From Chrysogorgia sp. JL179-B06 (lineage: Eukaryota > Cnidaria > Anthozoa > Scleralcyonacea > Chrysogorgiidae), in contig JAYKKM010000080.1 of the NCBI GenBank assembly GCA_035772405.1, positions 3,534,001-3,598,000 on the forward strand: 64,000 bases of DNA. The letters are read 5' to 3'. A model generated the notes under the pieces. That model had not been told where the DNA came from. It was given only the letters and a program-made list of their open reading frames with translations, and searched no databases. Shown one piece after another: positions 37,973 through 47,388 of this stretch. Numbering within the stretch: position 1 is the first letter of the stretch; every line of letters begins with the position of its first letter. Position numbers and translations under genes: made by a program.

Positions 37973-38923
37973 TTACTTTACACCATATCCCTTCATCATT
38001 TCTCCACCCATGATTATGATGTCTCGGTTCGTCATGTAGCCACTCACGATTTTCACACCGTAGAACTCTATCAACGATGGGTGTGCATAGGGCGCTAGTG
38101 GTATTCTTGGTCGATGTATTCCAAAAATTGTTCCATAGGGTGCGCCTATCTTTTTCATATTTGCTATGAAGTCTGAATCGGTTGACTTAACGTTGTTGAC
38201 TCTGACATGTGAATTGCTCATTTGCCAGTGTATCGATATCATATGCATTTTTGTGAGGTCAATAATACTCGGAATAGTGCATACTTTCTCCATCGCTGGG
38301 ATGCTACCACCATACGCGAGCTTGTTGGTCACACCAGTCTTGTACCCTATGAACTTATCCCAACTACCATCGTCGTTTGATATAATTGTCTCCCAATTTG
38401 ATCCAGCGGTTCTCATTGGTAACCTCACTACGACAAAAATGGAGAGATCACACCATTGCATACTTGGACAATTAAAATGGAGACCTGACTCAAGTGGGAT
38501 TGGTGTTAACACGGGTGATAGAAAACTTTGACTCACACCGCTGATGCCGACAATAGGACCATAAGCCGGGTTGTTCTGCACTAATTTACTTGTTTCACCA
38601 ATGGCTTTCACTTTGTTTGAACCATTGGTGTGAAATTCCACGTTTTTCAAGGCGTGTGTGCTAACGTTGAAGTCGAGCACAATGTTATAGGACTGACTCT
38701 TGAGGAAACCTGATAGTAGTTGGTCTAGAGTTCTTTTATTGGCAGCATCTGAGTCATCGACTGGGTCTGCTACGTTTTTTATCGCTGAGCCTTGCATGTC
38801 TATTATTCCAGACATCCTTCCACCAGTCGCGCTTAATTTAGGATCTTCGTCCAGATGTCTTTTCGTTCTCTTTAGTATTTTATCGTGAGGGTCGTCAGAC
38901 TCATACCCATAGTTTAGACTCAT
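37973..38923 (-). CDS. Spike/fibre protein with phage tail-fibre-like motif, 316 aa
   Basis: Same length as in element 1. The N-terminal MSLNYGYESDD segment, GGRMSGIIDMQGSAIKNV motif and C-terminal beta-sandwich landmarks (DGSWDKFIGYKTG) are conserved. Differences cluster around residues 195-235 in the C-terminal head, as would be expected for a receptor-contact loop, though this is inference. It follows the 496-aa gene by 2 bp. Confidence 0.72.
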   Translation of the reverse strand: MSLNYGYESDDPHDKILKRTKRHLDEDPKLSATGGRMSGIIDMQGSAIKNVADPVDDSDAANKRTLDQLLSGFLKSQSYNIVLDFNVSTHALKNVEFHTNGSNKVKAIGETSKLVQNNPAYGPIVGISGVSQSFLSPVLTPIPLESGLHFNCPSMQWCDLSIFVVVRLPMRTAGSNWETIISNDDGSWDKFIGYKTGVTNKLAYGGSIPAMEKVCTIPSIIDLTKMHMISIHWQMSNSHVRVNNVKSTDSDFIANMKKIGAPYGTIFGIHRPRIPLAPYAHPSLIEFYGVKIVSGYMTNRDIIIMGGEMMKGYGVK

Positions 38924-38925
38924 TA

Positions 38926-40416
38926 CTACTTCAAGGTGTATTTGGTTAGTAGATAGCCAGAGACTGCTGAGAACCCCAAGATTATCACCAGCGTTGTCGT
39001 GGTGTCTGACTCACTTGAGGTGGTGACCACTGTTTTTTTCATAGGAGGTGGTGTCACATTTTTTTGGTAAACTTTTTTAGCCACAGTCGTTGGTGCCACC
39101 ACATTTTCTTGGTGAGCTTTTTTCTTCACAGTTGTTGGTACTACTAATGAGTGAGTCACCACATTTTCTTGGTGGACTTTTTTAGCCGTAATTGTTGGTG
39201 TTGTTGCATTCAAGCTAGTGTTCACTCCAAATCTCATGGACTCTGTGGCAATCTTTAATAAGTTGTTGTACCCAGCGATTTTATTCTTGAGTATCACCAC
39301 ATTGCTTGGCATTAACCACGTACTTGGTGACACTGCAAGATTTTGGACAACGTTGGTGTCTCTAATCGATTTATTCATGTTGAGGATCCATGTTGATACG
39401 TCGTAGTTGATAACACTGTCAGAAAACAACTTGCGGAATTCTTGTTGGGTTTCTAGACTTCCTGCAGAACCACCAACGACTGATACACGTGTTCTCGCTT
39501 GCGCACCAAGTGTGGAGTACACAAAGGACTCTATGCTTTGGTTTAGATATTGCAGTCCAATGTTGGTAAAGCCGTCTGAGAGTCGTGCGACATATCGTTT
39601 GTAATCGTTCTGAACGTCGTTGAGTGTGAACACTCTGGATTCGCCTGTTGTGCCATCGCTCAGGACTTTATTCTGGTAATAATGTTTTCTAGGGATTTTG
39701 GAAATCTTGCCATACAATTCGGAAGCGCTGAATTCTCTACTTATTGATTTCATGGTCTCACCACCCTCCATTCTTCTGAGAAGTCTCCTAATGGTGAAGT
39801 ACAAATGAAATCTCATTACACTTGTGACCACGGGGTGAACTTCTTGTGACACTGATAAATGTTGCAGTGACACCCCACAACAGAAACTCGCACAATACGT
39901 CGCGAACACAACACGGTAGTAAGATTCGTTGTCATCCCACTCTGATTTTGTCTTTGACGTGGTGACTCGCAAGGTTGGTAGCTTTGACATGAAGTAGCTA
40001 TTTTGGTTAACAAAAACTTTGAAGTTATTCACTGGATAATTTAACACATTTTCTGTTGGATAGCCGTCCCAAAGTCCCCAGTGGTTCTTATGACCTTTTG
40101 GCAGTGGTTGGATAGTCCCACCACCTTGCCATATTATTGGGAACTTACTATTGTGCAACCACTTCCACATGCTTTTATCATTTTTGAAGGTTGTGCTGGT
40201 TATGTCCGTGCTGAGGATGTCGTTGTTTTTGAAATACACATCGACACTTAGGGTCTCACCATCTTGTGAAATATTTGGATTGAACTCGAATTTGCTTAAA
40301 GTGGCGTGGGGGTACTTTTTGATGAGGTCTGCCTTCGCGTCGTGTGCAGCCTTCGATGTGTTAGCCATCGCGCGTTTGTAGTACTTTCCATAGTACTCAC
40401 GAAGGGCTTTCTGCAT
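38926..40416 (-). CDS. Large tail-anchored structural protein candidate, 496 aa
   Basis: Counterpart of the 494-aa protein. Three C-terminal repeats (KKVHQENV, KKAHQENV, KKVYQKNV) precede a single membrane segment TLVIILGFSAVSGYLL. The linker just before the membrane is the most variable part. The start at 40416 is chosen for the same promoter reason as in element 1. No catalytic motif recognised. Confidence 0.75.
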   Translation of the reverse strand: MQKALREYYGKYYKRAMANTSKAAHDAKADLIKKYPHATLSKFEFNPNISQDGETLSVDVYFKNNDILSTDITSTTFKNDKSMWKWLHNSKFPIIWQGGGTIQPLPKGHKNHWGLWDGYPTENVLNYPVNNFKVFVNQNSYFMSKLPTLRVTTSKTKSEWDDNESYYRVVFATYCASFCCGVSLQHLSVSQEVHPVVTSVMRFHLYFTIRRLLRRMEGGETMKSISREFSASELYGKISKIPRKHYYQNKVLSDGTTGESRVFTLNDVQNDYKRYVARLSDGFTNIGLQYLNQSIESFVYSTLGAQARTRVSVVGGSAGSLETQQEFRKLFSDSVINYDVSTWILNMNKSIRDTNVVQNLAVSPSTWLMPSNVVILKNKIAGYNNLLKIATESMRFGVNTSLNATTPTITAKKVHQENVVTHSLVVPTTVKKKAHQENVVAPTTVAKKVYQKNVTPPPMKKTVVTTSSESDTTTTLVIILGFSAVSGYLLTKYTLK

Positions 40417-40460
40417 ATATAATATACCATATGTTACACATAACACATGCTACATTATAT
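40417..40460. promoter_or_regulatory. Quasi-palindromic bidirectional promoter
   Basis: Same as 3154-3197 of element 1, with ATATATA/ATTATATATG at each start codon and the ACATATG/ACATGC centre retained. Confidence 0.65.
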
Positions 40461-41123
40461 ATGGTCAGGGTTGTAGTGTTGATTAGAGGCCCAACGGAAA
40501 CTGTGGATCTACCAGAAGCACTTTTGACGTTTGGCTCAGATCCTCACTTACTAGTGAAAAAAGCGACCATCTTTTGGGACTACGTGAACGTGGAGACCGG
40601 TGTGAATGATGAAATAAGTTACAACAGCAACAAACACGTTTTCGAGTCTGGGTACCACACTTTTAAAATGATTGCTGACGAGTTGAAGGGATTAGGGGCT
40701 ATTGGGTTAGTGGCCAACAAACACAATTCAAAGTGTGAGATAAAAACTGACCAACAATTAGAGCTGTTTAAATTTGGAGAACTCTTAGGGTTCGATGGTA
40801 ACACAACGATAAGTAGTAGTGGTTTGGTCAGCCCTAATGTTGTGAACGTTAACAAAGGGTTGAAGTACGTACAAGTGGGTTGTAGCATTGTGAACAGACC
40901 TGAGAATATTGTTAATGGTAGCAAAAGCGAGGTTATCGTTGAGTTGCCATTGACCACCACCCAACCACTGAAGAGCTCCGTTCAACACTTCTTCAACATT
41001 GAGTCGAAGGTGTCGATAAACAAAGGCGCTTTCACACAGCTGGTGTTTAACGTGACTGACCAAGATGGTAGTGGTGTCAACGTTGGTGACATATTGTTGG
41101 ACTTGTATGCAACGCTTGAGTAG
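40461..41123 (+). CDS. Capsid-associated protein candidate, 220 aa
   Basis: Intact version of the gene that is frameshifted in element 1. Paralogue of the next gene: shared HLLVKKATIFWDYVN, GYHTFKMIADEL, FGELLGF, NKGLKYVQVGC, ESKVSINKG and VGDILLDLY blocks at equal spacing. Probably a small beta-barrel virion protein such as a penton or vertex component. No direct evidence for the fold beyond the pattern. Confidence 0.75.
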   Translation: MVRVVVLIRGPTETVDLPEALLTFGSDPHLLVKKATIFWDYVNVETGVNDEISYNSNKHVFESGYHTFKMIADELKGLGAIGLVANKHNSKCEIKTDQQLELFKFGELLGFDGNTTISSSGLVSPNVVNVNKGLKYVQVGCSIVNRPENIVNGSKSEVIVELPLTTTQPLKSSVQHFFNIESKVSINKGAFTQLVFNVTDQDGSGVNVGDILLDLYATLE

Positions 41124-41142
41124 CTAAACGTGCGTTAAAGTA

Positions 41143-41934
41143 ATGAGTCTAAACTATGGGTTCGACTCTGGTGGTTACACTGAAAAGCGACGTGTAGACG
41201 ACAGTCCTCAAAAGTTGACGGTGCTTATTGAAGGTGTGGAGAAAGTCGTAACTTTTGACTACAGTGTAGTGACCACACACGATAACCCACACATTGTAGT
41301 CAAGACAGCCACTGTGTTTTGGAGCTACAATAACGCGAGTGGTGGTGATGATATTCAAATCGTAGACGCTCACACAGGAAGACCAACGCTGAGAGCTACG
41401 CCAACTCGAGTGGGTAAGGGCTACTACGACTTCGACGCGTTGGTTAGAGCTCTACGACACGCGCTTAGGGGGATTGGTGTGGACTCCATGGTGGAGAGAC
41501 TGGTAGCCACAGGTAAAAGTAGGGTTAGAGCTCGGCGTATGAGGCTTGGCACCACCACCGCACTTGAGCTTAGGCTAGGTGACATCGGGCTTTCGCTTGG
41601 TTTCGCGAAGGACGCAGGAATTACGTTAGATGCTAAGTGGTATGACAGTCCAAACAAGATTGACATGAACAGAGGTCTAAAGTATGTAGAAGTCTCGTGC
41701 GACGCTGTTGAGACGGAGAGCAATGTGGGCACTGATGGGAAGCGTAGTAATGTGATCACAACGTTGCCAATACCCACCGAGCAGTCTCTCGACGGAGGGA
41801 TACAGCGCTACGCATACGTTGAGTCCAAGGTGAGAATTAAAAAAGGTATTTACTCAAGTATGACGTTTCGTGTCAAACCAAACAATGGTGACGCTGACGT
41901 TGGCGCGGTGTTATTGGAACTGTATATTGTGTGA
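41143..41934 (+). CDS. Capsid-associated protein candidate, 263 aa (MSLNYGY start)
   Basis: Counterpart of 1673-2464 with the same length. The ends are near-identical, but residues about 65-150 differ at many positions and with non-conservative changes, unlike neighbouring genes. It starts 19 bp after the 220-aa gene with the MSLNYGY segment. Its TGA lies within the GTGAGTTAT sequence preceding the integrase ATG. Probable surface-exposed virion protein. Confidence 0.75.
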   Translation: MSLNYGFDSGGYTEKRRVDDSPQKLTVLIEGVEKVVTFDYSVVTTHDNPHIVVKTATVFWSYNNASGGDDIQIVDAHTGRPTLRATPTRVGKGYYDFDALVRALRHALRGIGVDSMVERLVATGKSRVRARRMRLGTTTALELRLGDIGLSLGFAKDAGITLDAKWYDSPNKIDMNRGLKYVEVSCDAVETESNVGTDGKRSNVITTLPIPTEQSLDGGIQRYAYVESKVRIKKGIYSSMTFRVKPNNGDADVGAVLLELYIV

Positions 41935-41939
41935 GTTAT

Positions 41940-43046
41940 ATGGAACTTGGTGTGGAAACAGAGCAGGGGTTGAGAGACATCTATTATAATCCTAAGACAG
42001 GGTACAGTGGTGTAGAGAGGTTGTATCAAAGTGCATTGGGAGACGGATTGAAAGTGACTAGAAAAACAGTGAAAGAATGGTTGACAGCGCAGGACACCTA
42101 CACTAGGTACAAACCTATTGTGAGAAGGCATAAATTCCGTGCGACTTTTGTTGGATTTCTTGGTGAAGAGCTCCAAATGGACTTAGTGGACATGAGTAAG
42201 CACTCAAAACAGAATGGAGGTTATTATTGGATATTGACAGGCATTGAAATATTGAGTAGATATGCTTTTGGAATTGCAGTTTACAGAAAAGACACTAAGA
42301 ACATGACTAAGGCTGTTGGGGAGTTATTGAATGATTTTAAAGATCGGTTTGGAGCCACGCCTAAGTTAGCGCAATTTGACGATGGACTTGAGTTCTACAA
42401 TGTTGGGGTGAAAAATTTGTTGAAAGAACGTGACGTTAAATATTTCAGCACTAAGACCAACAAAAAGGCTGCTGTTGTCGAGCGCTTTAATAGAAGCCTC
42501 AAGAGTATTATGTGGAAGTACTTTTACACCCGTGGAACTTACAAATGGATCGACGTTCTTGACCAGTTTGTGAGCAATTACAATAGCAGTGTGAATCGCA
42601 GCATTATGATGAAGCCAAAGGATGTCGATAAGTCAAACGAAAGCGAAGTGTGGACCACTTTGTTTGGTCACCAATTTGCAGACAACCCATTGCCAAAGTT
42701 TAAGATTGGTCAATCGGTGAGAATTAGTAAATACAAGAGTGTGTTCACAAAGGGTTATGAAGCCAACTTCACTGAAGAGCTGTTTAAAGTGGTAAAGGTT
42801 ATTCGTGGTGATCCGAATGTGTACGAAATTGAGGACATAAGTGGTGAACAGATTATTGGTAAATTTTACGAACAGGAATTATCGCTGGTTAATAAGAAAC
42901 GTGGTGGTGACGATGTGTACAGAGTTGAAAAGGTGTTGAAAAGAAAGAAAGTCAGAGGGGAGAAGATGGCGTTGGTCAAATGGTTGGGTTATGAGAGCAA
43001 ACATAATTCGTGGATACCAGAAAGCGATATTCAAAATGTGAGCTAG
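41940..43046 (+). CDS. RVE-family integrase with C-terminal chromodomain
   Basis: 368 aa, one residue longer than in element 1 (RGGDD for HGDD before the chromodomain). Catalytic residues are kept (LQMDLVD, QFDDGLEF, AVVERFN) and the chromodomain reads YRVEKVLKRKK, then VKWLGYESKHNSWIPES. The ATG at 41940 is preferred over the in-frame GTG nine bases earlier. Its final codons are duplicated as a non-coding copy at 44028-44052. Confidence 0.93.
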   Translation: MELGVETEQGLRDIYYNPKTGYSGVERLYQSALGDGLKVTRKTVKEWLTAQDTYTRYKPIVRRHKFRATFVGFLGEELQMDLVDMSKHSKQNGGYYWILTGIEILSRYAFGIAVYRKDTKNMTKAVGELLNDFKDRFGATPKLAQFDDGLEFYNVGVKNLLKERDVKYFSTKTNKKAAVVERFNRSLKSIMWKYFYTRGTYKWIDVLDQFVSNYNSSVNRSIMMKPKDVDKSNESEVWTTLFGHQFADNPLPKFKIGQSVRISKYKSVFTKGYEANFTEELFKVVKVIRGDPNVYEIEDISGEQIIGKFYEQELSLVNKKRGGDDVYRVEKVLKRKKVRGEKMALVKWLGYESKHNSWIPESDIQNVS

Positions 43047-43052
43047 TGTAAT

Positions 43053-44003
43053 ATGGCTGAAAGTGGCTTCGACAACCTTGAGATGGGTAGCTCTAACGAA
43101 TACAAAGATGTCACCGACGACGAACTAAAGTATAGTCTTGAAAAAGCCACTAAAGATAGTGAGCTAGCTTGGGACGACCCAAACGTTGCAGTCAGTGAGA
43201 GAGTTAGACTAACTAAAGTGAGGAGTGGGCTGGCTCGCGAACATGGTAGAAGGGAGCGCCAACGCGTGGAGGAGGCCTTTAGCAATATCGAGACGCGGAT
43301 TAATGACAACGCAAAAGACTACGAAGACGTTGCGAGGAGTGCGCCATTGTTAGACACCACACACGTAGAGTACGTCGACATACTTGGGCTAACACCAATC
43401 GAGAATCGCGAGTTGAATAGCGCACTCAATCCAAGCGAGAATATGCTGCGTGAGTCTAGAATAGGCGACGCTGGTACATTGCAAATAAAAGCAAACCATT
43501 TTCGAGACTTGATAGACAAAGCGGGTGAGAGAATGGCAGAGCTTGGTAAAAAAGATCTCACAACTGTGGGGAGCGAAGAGCACGTTAATCTAGCTGAAAG
43601 AGTGATTGGACTCATACAGGCTAAAGACGTGCTTATTGAGCAGCGGGAAATAGAAGAGGTTAGAGAGCGGCAGGAAGTCGACATTGACAGATTGCAGAAG
43701 TTCAAGAAATGGGCTAGAGAAAATATGGTTGGGATGAGTGCTCTAGCGATTGCAGTGGCAGCAATTGTGACGACTGTTATTATCGCTGGGAGGACTAACG
43801 TTATGAAAGGCGCTATGGTCACGAGGTCGTTTGCACAGGCTGTTAAAAATGCGATAACGAAGATGGGTCCATGGGCTGTTGGATTGGCGAACTTAGTTTA
43901 TGACGCGCTGGTGACAGGCGCGAAGGGTCTCGCTTGGCTAGCTCAAAATCTATGGGTGTTTGCGGCGACATTCGCGTGGCTTGCGTACAATTATCTAATC
44001 TAG
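43053..44003 (+). CDS. Membrane-anchored coiled protein, 316 aa
   Basis: Charged helical body, then a conserved C-terminal module of about 120 residues: EVDIDRLQKFKKWARENM, a membrane segment (ALAIAVAAIVTTVIIAG), a basic Ala-rich stretch, and a second hydrophobic segment near the end (LAWLAQNLWVFAATFAWLAY). Paralogue of the next gene; both share the ESRIGD..LQI segment. Starts 6 bp after integrase. Probably an inner-membrane virion protein; function unknown. Confidence 0.78.
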   Translation: MAESGFDNLEMGSSNEYKDVTDDELKYSLEKATKDSELAWDDPNVAVSERVRLTKVRSGLAREHGRRERQRVEEAFSNIETRINDNAKDYEDVARSAPLLDTTHVEYVDILGLTPIENRELNSALNPSENMLRESRIGDAGTLQIKANHFRDLIDKAGERMAELGKKDLTTVGSEEHVNLAERVIGLIQAKDVLIEQREIEEVRERQEVDIDRLQKFKKWARENMVGMSALAIAVAAIVTTVIIAGRTNVMKGAMVTRSFAQAVKNAITKMGPWAVGLANLVYDALVTGAKGLAWLAQNLWVFAATFAWLAYNYLI

Positions 44004-44062
44004 AAAGAAAATATGATTCGTAGGAGTCAGAGAGCGATATTCAAAATGTGAGTTAATGTAAT
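44004..44062. repeat. Duplicated end of the integrase gene
   Basis: GCGATATTCAAAATGTGAG followed by TTAATGTAATATGGCTGAA repeats the junction at 43023-43063 (integrase end plus next start). It marks the breakpoint of the tandem gene duplication that made the 316- and 481-aa genes. Confidence 0.85.
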
Positions 44063-45508
44063 ATGGCTGAAAGTGGGAGAGATTTTAATGACATTGAGAT
44101 GGAAACCCTCAATAAGTACGAAGGCATGAGTAGCGAGCAATTAGAAAATACGCTCGCCGATATTGAAGATGCTACTCAAGGCGTGTACGGTAAGTACACT
44201 GAAGACAACATGCCGGAAGACGTTCGTGTTAATTACGACGACTATCAAGACCAAGCGAAAAAGATAAGGAGTGAGCTAGACGCGAGACGAGATTGGCAAA
44301 AAGAGACGTCATTTATCGATACTGATGATGGTAAGACGGTGACGATAAGGGGGACCAACACAGAAGTCCCTGCAGTGGAGTTTGTTGAGCAGGAGTCATA
44401 TGGTGATGTCAATGACGAGAGTTTTAGTGTAGCTTTTGAAGAGGAGAAAGAAATTGAGAGAAGGCTGGGCGAGCTAAAAGCATCCAACAAAGAGCTAACA
44501 GAAAACAATGTAAAAAGAATCAAGCTAATAAATGGGAAAATACATAAATTAAACAAAAAAGGACTCGGTCAAGACAACGCGTCAAGGGAAATAGTCAACA
44601 GGTCGTGGGTTACGGACTCGGGGGCTATTTTTTTCAAACCGATAAACAAAGATGGTAAATATGGAAAACCCAAACGAGTTCTAAAACCTGGGAAAAAAAA
44701 AGACTTAATCTACAGTACAGATGACAATAGTAAAAGGGCTATTGAGCAGTTCAAACAGTTAGTTAGTCAAATCCCTGAGAGCGCAGAAACAACAGTTGCC
44801 ACAACAGAAGCAACCCTAGACGACCCCCCAGTAATTGAGACAAAAGTGGGCTACGACAACATACTTGGGCTATCGTCAAACGAAAACCGTGATCTGAATG
44901 GTGTGCTTAATCCAAGCGAAAGCGTGTTGCGCGAGTCAAGAATAGGTGACAATGGTGCATTGCAAATACAAGCAAACTATTTTCAAAAAGCGTTGGACGA
45001 AGCGAATGGGAGATTGGTGGAGCTTGAAAAAAAAAAAGCTGGCCAAAGTGGTCTCACGAGTGACGAAGAGCGAGAGTACGCTGGTTTGCTTGAAAGAGTG
45101 AGAGGACTTGGGAGAGCCATAGACAGAATCCTAGAACAGCGCGAGCTTGAAGAGGTTAGAGCGCAACAAGAAGTCGACATTGACAGATTGCAGAAATTTA
45201 AGGAATGGGCTAAAGAAAATATGGTTGGGTTGAGTGCCGTAGCAATTTCAGTGGCTGGAATTATAACAACAATTATTATCGCTGGGAGGTCTGCTGTTAT
45301 GAAAGGCGCTATGGCTACGAGGTCATTCGCACAGGCTGTTAAGAACGCGATAACGAAGATGGGCCCATGGGCTGTTGGGTTGGCTAATTTAGTTTACAAT
45401 ATGTTGACGTTGGGTGCGAAGGGTCTCGCTTGGTTGGCTCAAAATCTGTGGGTACTCGCGGTGGTACTTGCGTGGTTTGCTTATGATTATTACAAGCTAA
45501 AACGGTAG
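44063..45508 (+). CDS. Membrane-anchored coiled protein, 481 aa (paralogue)
   Basis: Duplicate of the 316-aa gene with the same N-terminal MAESG start and C-terminal module (EVDIDRLQKFKEWAKENM, AISVAGIITTIIIAGRSAV, LAWLAQNLWVLAVVLAWFAY). A central insertion of about 150 residues, Lys/Asp/Glu-rich, includes NRSWVTDSGAIFFKPINKDG. The longer form may have gained a binding region. The two may form a hetero-oligomer. Family not named. Confidence 0.78.
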   Translation: MAESGRDFNDIEMETLNKYEGMSSEQLENTLADIEDATQGVYGKYTEDNMPEDVRVNYDDYQDQAKKIRSELDARRDWQKETSFIDTDDGKTVTIRGTNTEVPAVEFVEQESYGDVNDESFSVAFEEEKEIERRLGELKASNKELTENNVKRIKLINGKIHKLNKKGLGQDNASREIVNRSWVTDSGAIFFKPINKDGKYGKPKRVLKPGKKKDLIYSTDDNSKRAIEQFKQLVSQIPESAETTVATTEATLDDPPVIETKVGYDNILGLSSNENRDLNGVLNPSESVLRESRIGDNGALQIQANYFQKALDEANGRLVELEKKKAGQSGLTSDEEREYAGLLERVRGLGRAIDRILEQRELEEVRAQQEVDIDRLQKFKEWAKENMVGLSAVAISVAGIITTIIIAGRSAVMKGAMATRSFAQAVKNAITKMGPWAVGLANLVYNMLTLGAKGLAWLAQNLWVLAVVLAWFAYDYYKLKR

Positions 45509-45531
45509 TAACGAAATATATGTAAAGGTAT

Positions 45532-46770
45532 ATGAACGTCACGTCGGCAGAGTTGAGCCCTGGTTTTAGACGAGCAACTATGGGCGGCATAAAAGGGGTG
45601 AGAACGCAGCATGTGATCACGTTGAACCCTAATAAAGTCAGTCCTGGCGAGGAACTTTACATTGATATACCTAAGCTCAAGGTTAGTAGCTGTTTGGTGC
45701 CTGGATCGTTAGGTTTAGTGTTCGACTTTAAGAATGCGAACGTTAAAAGCTGGTTCTTGAATAATGTTAGCAAGTTGTTGGTTGAGAAACTTGTTGTGAG
45801 ACTAGCTGGGGAGACTGTGTACGACAACAATGGGGAAAATTACACTGGTGTTTATCGCGACCTTTGGGAAAGTGTTACTGCGCGAGACCAAATGATTGAC
45901 TACGGTATTGGTGGTGAGAACTTGAGAAAGTTAATTTCTAAGGACGACAGTGGCGCGACAAGTGGGAATGTCACTAAAGTTAGTGACGCGTTGATGTTTG
46001 GTGTGATTGGGACGAAGCAGCGGATTAAGCTCGGTAAAATCATGAATGACCACGGGTTGTACGCTCCTTTTAGCATGAACAACAACTTGCAGTATGTGAT
46101 CACACTTCCGAAGGCCACAGACATCATGGTGGCGCAATCCGGTAGCGCTGTGGGTGGGTACACTCTGGAGAACCTCGAGCTTGAGTATGAGACGATTGAT
46201 AACCAGGAGCTTGCTGATGAGATAGCGTCGGGTTACGCAAGTGGTCGTAGTCTGTCGTACGAGCACGTTACGTTGATGAAAACCACTGAATGGGACAAAG
46301 GCACGACCATTGTGAATGAAAATGTTAATCTACCAAGAAAAAGCATGAAGGCAATCGTGTTGCTATTCACGAATAAGGTGCGAACAGACAGTGAGGAGTT
46401 TCTTTACCCAAATATCGAGAGTGTTAAAGTCACAATCGAAGGCGTGCCAAATAGTGTGTACTCACAAGGCATCCCAAAGTCGAAGTTCTACGCAGAAGCG
46501 AAACGATTGTTTGGGTTGGGTGAAGAACACGCTCAGTTCATGACCATACAGAAATTCTATAAAAATAGTTTTGCGTTGGTCATTGACTTGAGGAGCGTTC
46601 AAGATAATTACAACGTCGCCACTGGTAAAAAAATTGTGAACACACAATCTGGCGTGCTCCTTGAGATCACTAAAAAAGCGACGACTGCGAATGTTATGTG
46701 TAGGGTGTTTGTGATAAGTGATGGGTTGGTCAACTTTATGAACAATGGGTTGCAATCAATCCAGTATTAA
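45532..46770 (+). CDS. Major capsid protein candidate, 412 aa
   Basis: Beta-rich protein placed directly before the packaging ATPase, the usual capsid position in this virus lineage. Landmarks are VRTQHVITLNPNKVSPGE near the start, KLLVEKLVVRLAGETVYDN, and a second half with VNLPRKSMKAIVLLFTNK. Two halves of about 200 residues would suit a double jelly-roll fold, but 412 aa is short compared with classic Polinton capsids (around 650). It could instead be a single-barrel or divergent capsid. ATG at 45532 follows AAAGGTAT. Confidence 0.72.
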   Translation: MNVTSAELSPGFRRATMGGIKGVRTQHVITLNPNKVSPGEELYIDIPKLKVSSCLVPGSLGLVFDFKNANVKSWFLNNVSKLLVEKLVVRLAGETVYDNNGENYTGVYRDLWESVTARDQMIDYGIGGENLRKLISKDDSGATSGNVTKVSDALMFGVIGTKQRIKLGKIMNDHGLYAPFSMNNNLQYVITLPKATDIMVAQSGSAVGGYTLENLELEYETIDNQELADEIASGYASGRSLSYEHVTLMKTTEWDKGTTIVNENVNLPRKSMKAIVLLFTNKVRTDSEEFLYPNIESVKVTIEGVPNSVYSQGIPKSKFYAEAKRLFGLGEEHAQFMTIQKFYKNSFALVIDLRSVQDNYNVATGKKIVNTQSGVLLEITKKATTANVMCRVFVISDGLVNFMNNGLQSIQY

Positions 46771-46785
46771 ATCAAACGTGAGTTA

Positions 46786-47385
46786 ATGGAGACTCCGTTT
46801 AATATGTTAATTGTTGGTATGACAGCCTGTGGTAAGACGCATTATTTGCTGGAAACATTGGAATCTGAGTACTTCAGTAAATTTGACTACATTGTGTTGA
46901 TTTGCCCTACTTTCGAGTGGAACAAAGCATATCAAGATTGGAGATACATACGTGACCCTGATGTGTTGGCGATAGACTGCGCGCAGGATAACGTCGACGC
47001 TGTTCTCAAGTGTGTAACAAATATTTTTAAAGGCACTAACACTCTGATTGTGTTGGACGACTGTGCGAGTTCTCAAGACGTCAAGAATAGGACTAGTCAA
47101 TTGGTCAACTTGGCTTTTAGCGCGCGACATTTTATGCTAAGCGTTATTGTCATCACACAACAACTGACGTCGATCGCAAAACCGTACAGAGAAAACATTA
47201 GTAAGCTCGTTTGCTTCTACTGCCCAAGTAGGAGTGATATGAAGGTCGTTATCGATGATTACCTTGGAAACGTTAGCAGAGAAAAATCGTCGGCGATTGT
47301 GACCGCATTAAAAAATAATAAGTACGCTAGACTAGAAATCTCACTGCGCTATCCATACAGTCATGAAGTTGTTATTCCGCAATAA
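46786..47385 (+). CDS. DNA-packaging ATPase, FtsK/HerA (A32-like) family, 199 aa
   Basis: Pumps element DNA into the capsid. Walker A is GMTACGKTHYL near residues 11-21, Walker B is NTLIVLDDCAS near residues 84-94, and the conserved downstream SVIVITQQLTSI is the sensor region with the glutamines. At 199 aa it is typical for A32-like ATPases. GTGAGTTA lies directly before the ATG, 15 bp after the capsid stop. The best single indicator that the element makes virions. Confidence 0.92.
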   Translation: METPFNMLIVGMTACGKTHYLLETLESEYFSKFDYIVLICPTFEWNKAYQDWRYIRDPDVLAIDCAQDNVDAVLKCVTNIFKGTNTLIVLDDCASSQDVKNRTSQLVNLAFSARHFMLSVIVITQQLTSIAKPYRENISKLVCFYCPSRSDMKVVIDDYLGNVSREKSSAIVTALKNNKYARLEISLRYPYSHEVVIPQ

Positions 47386-47388
47386 AAT

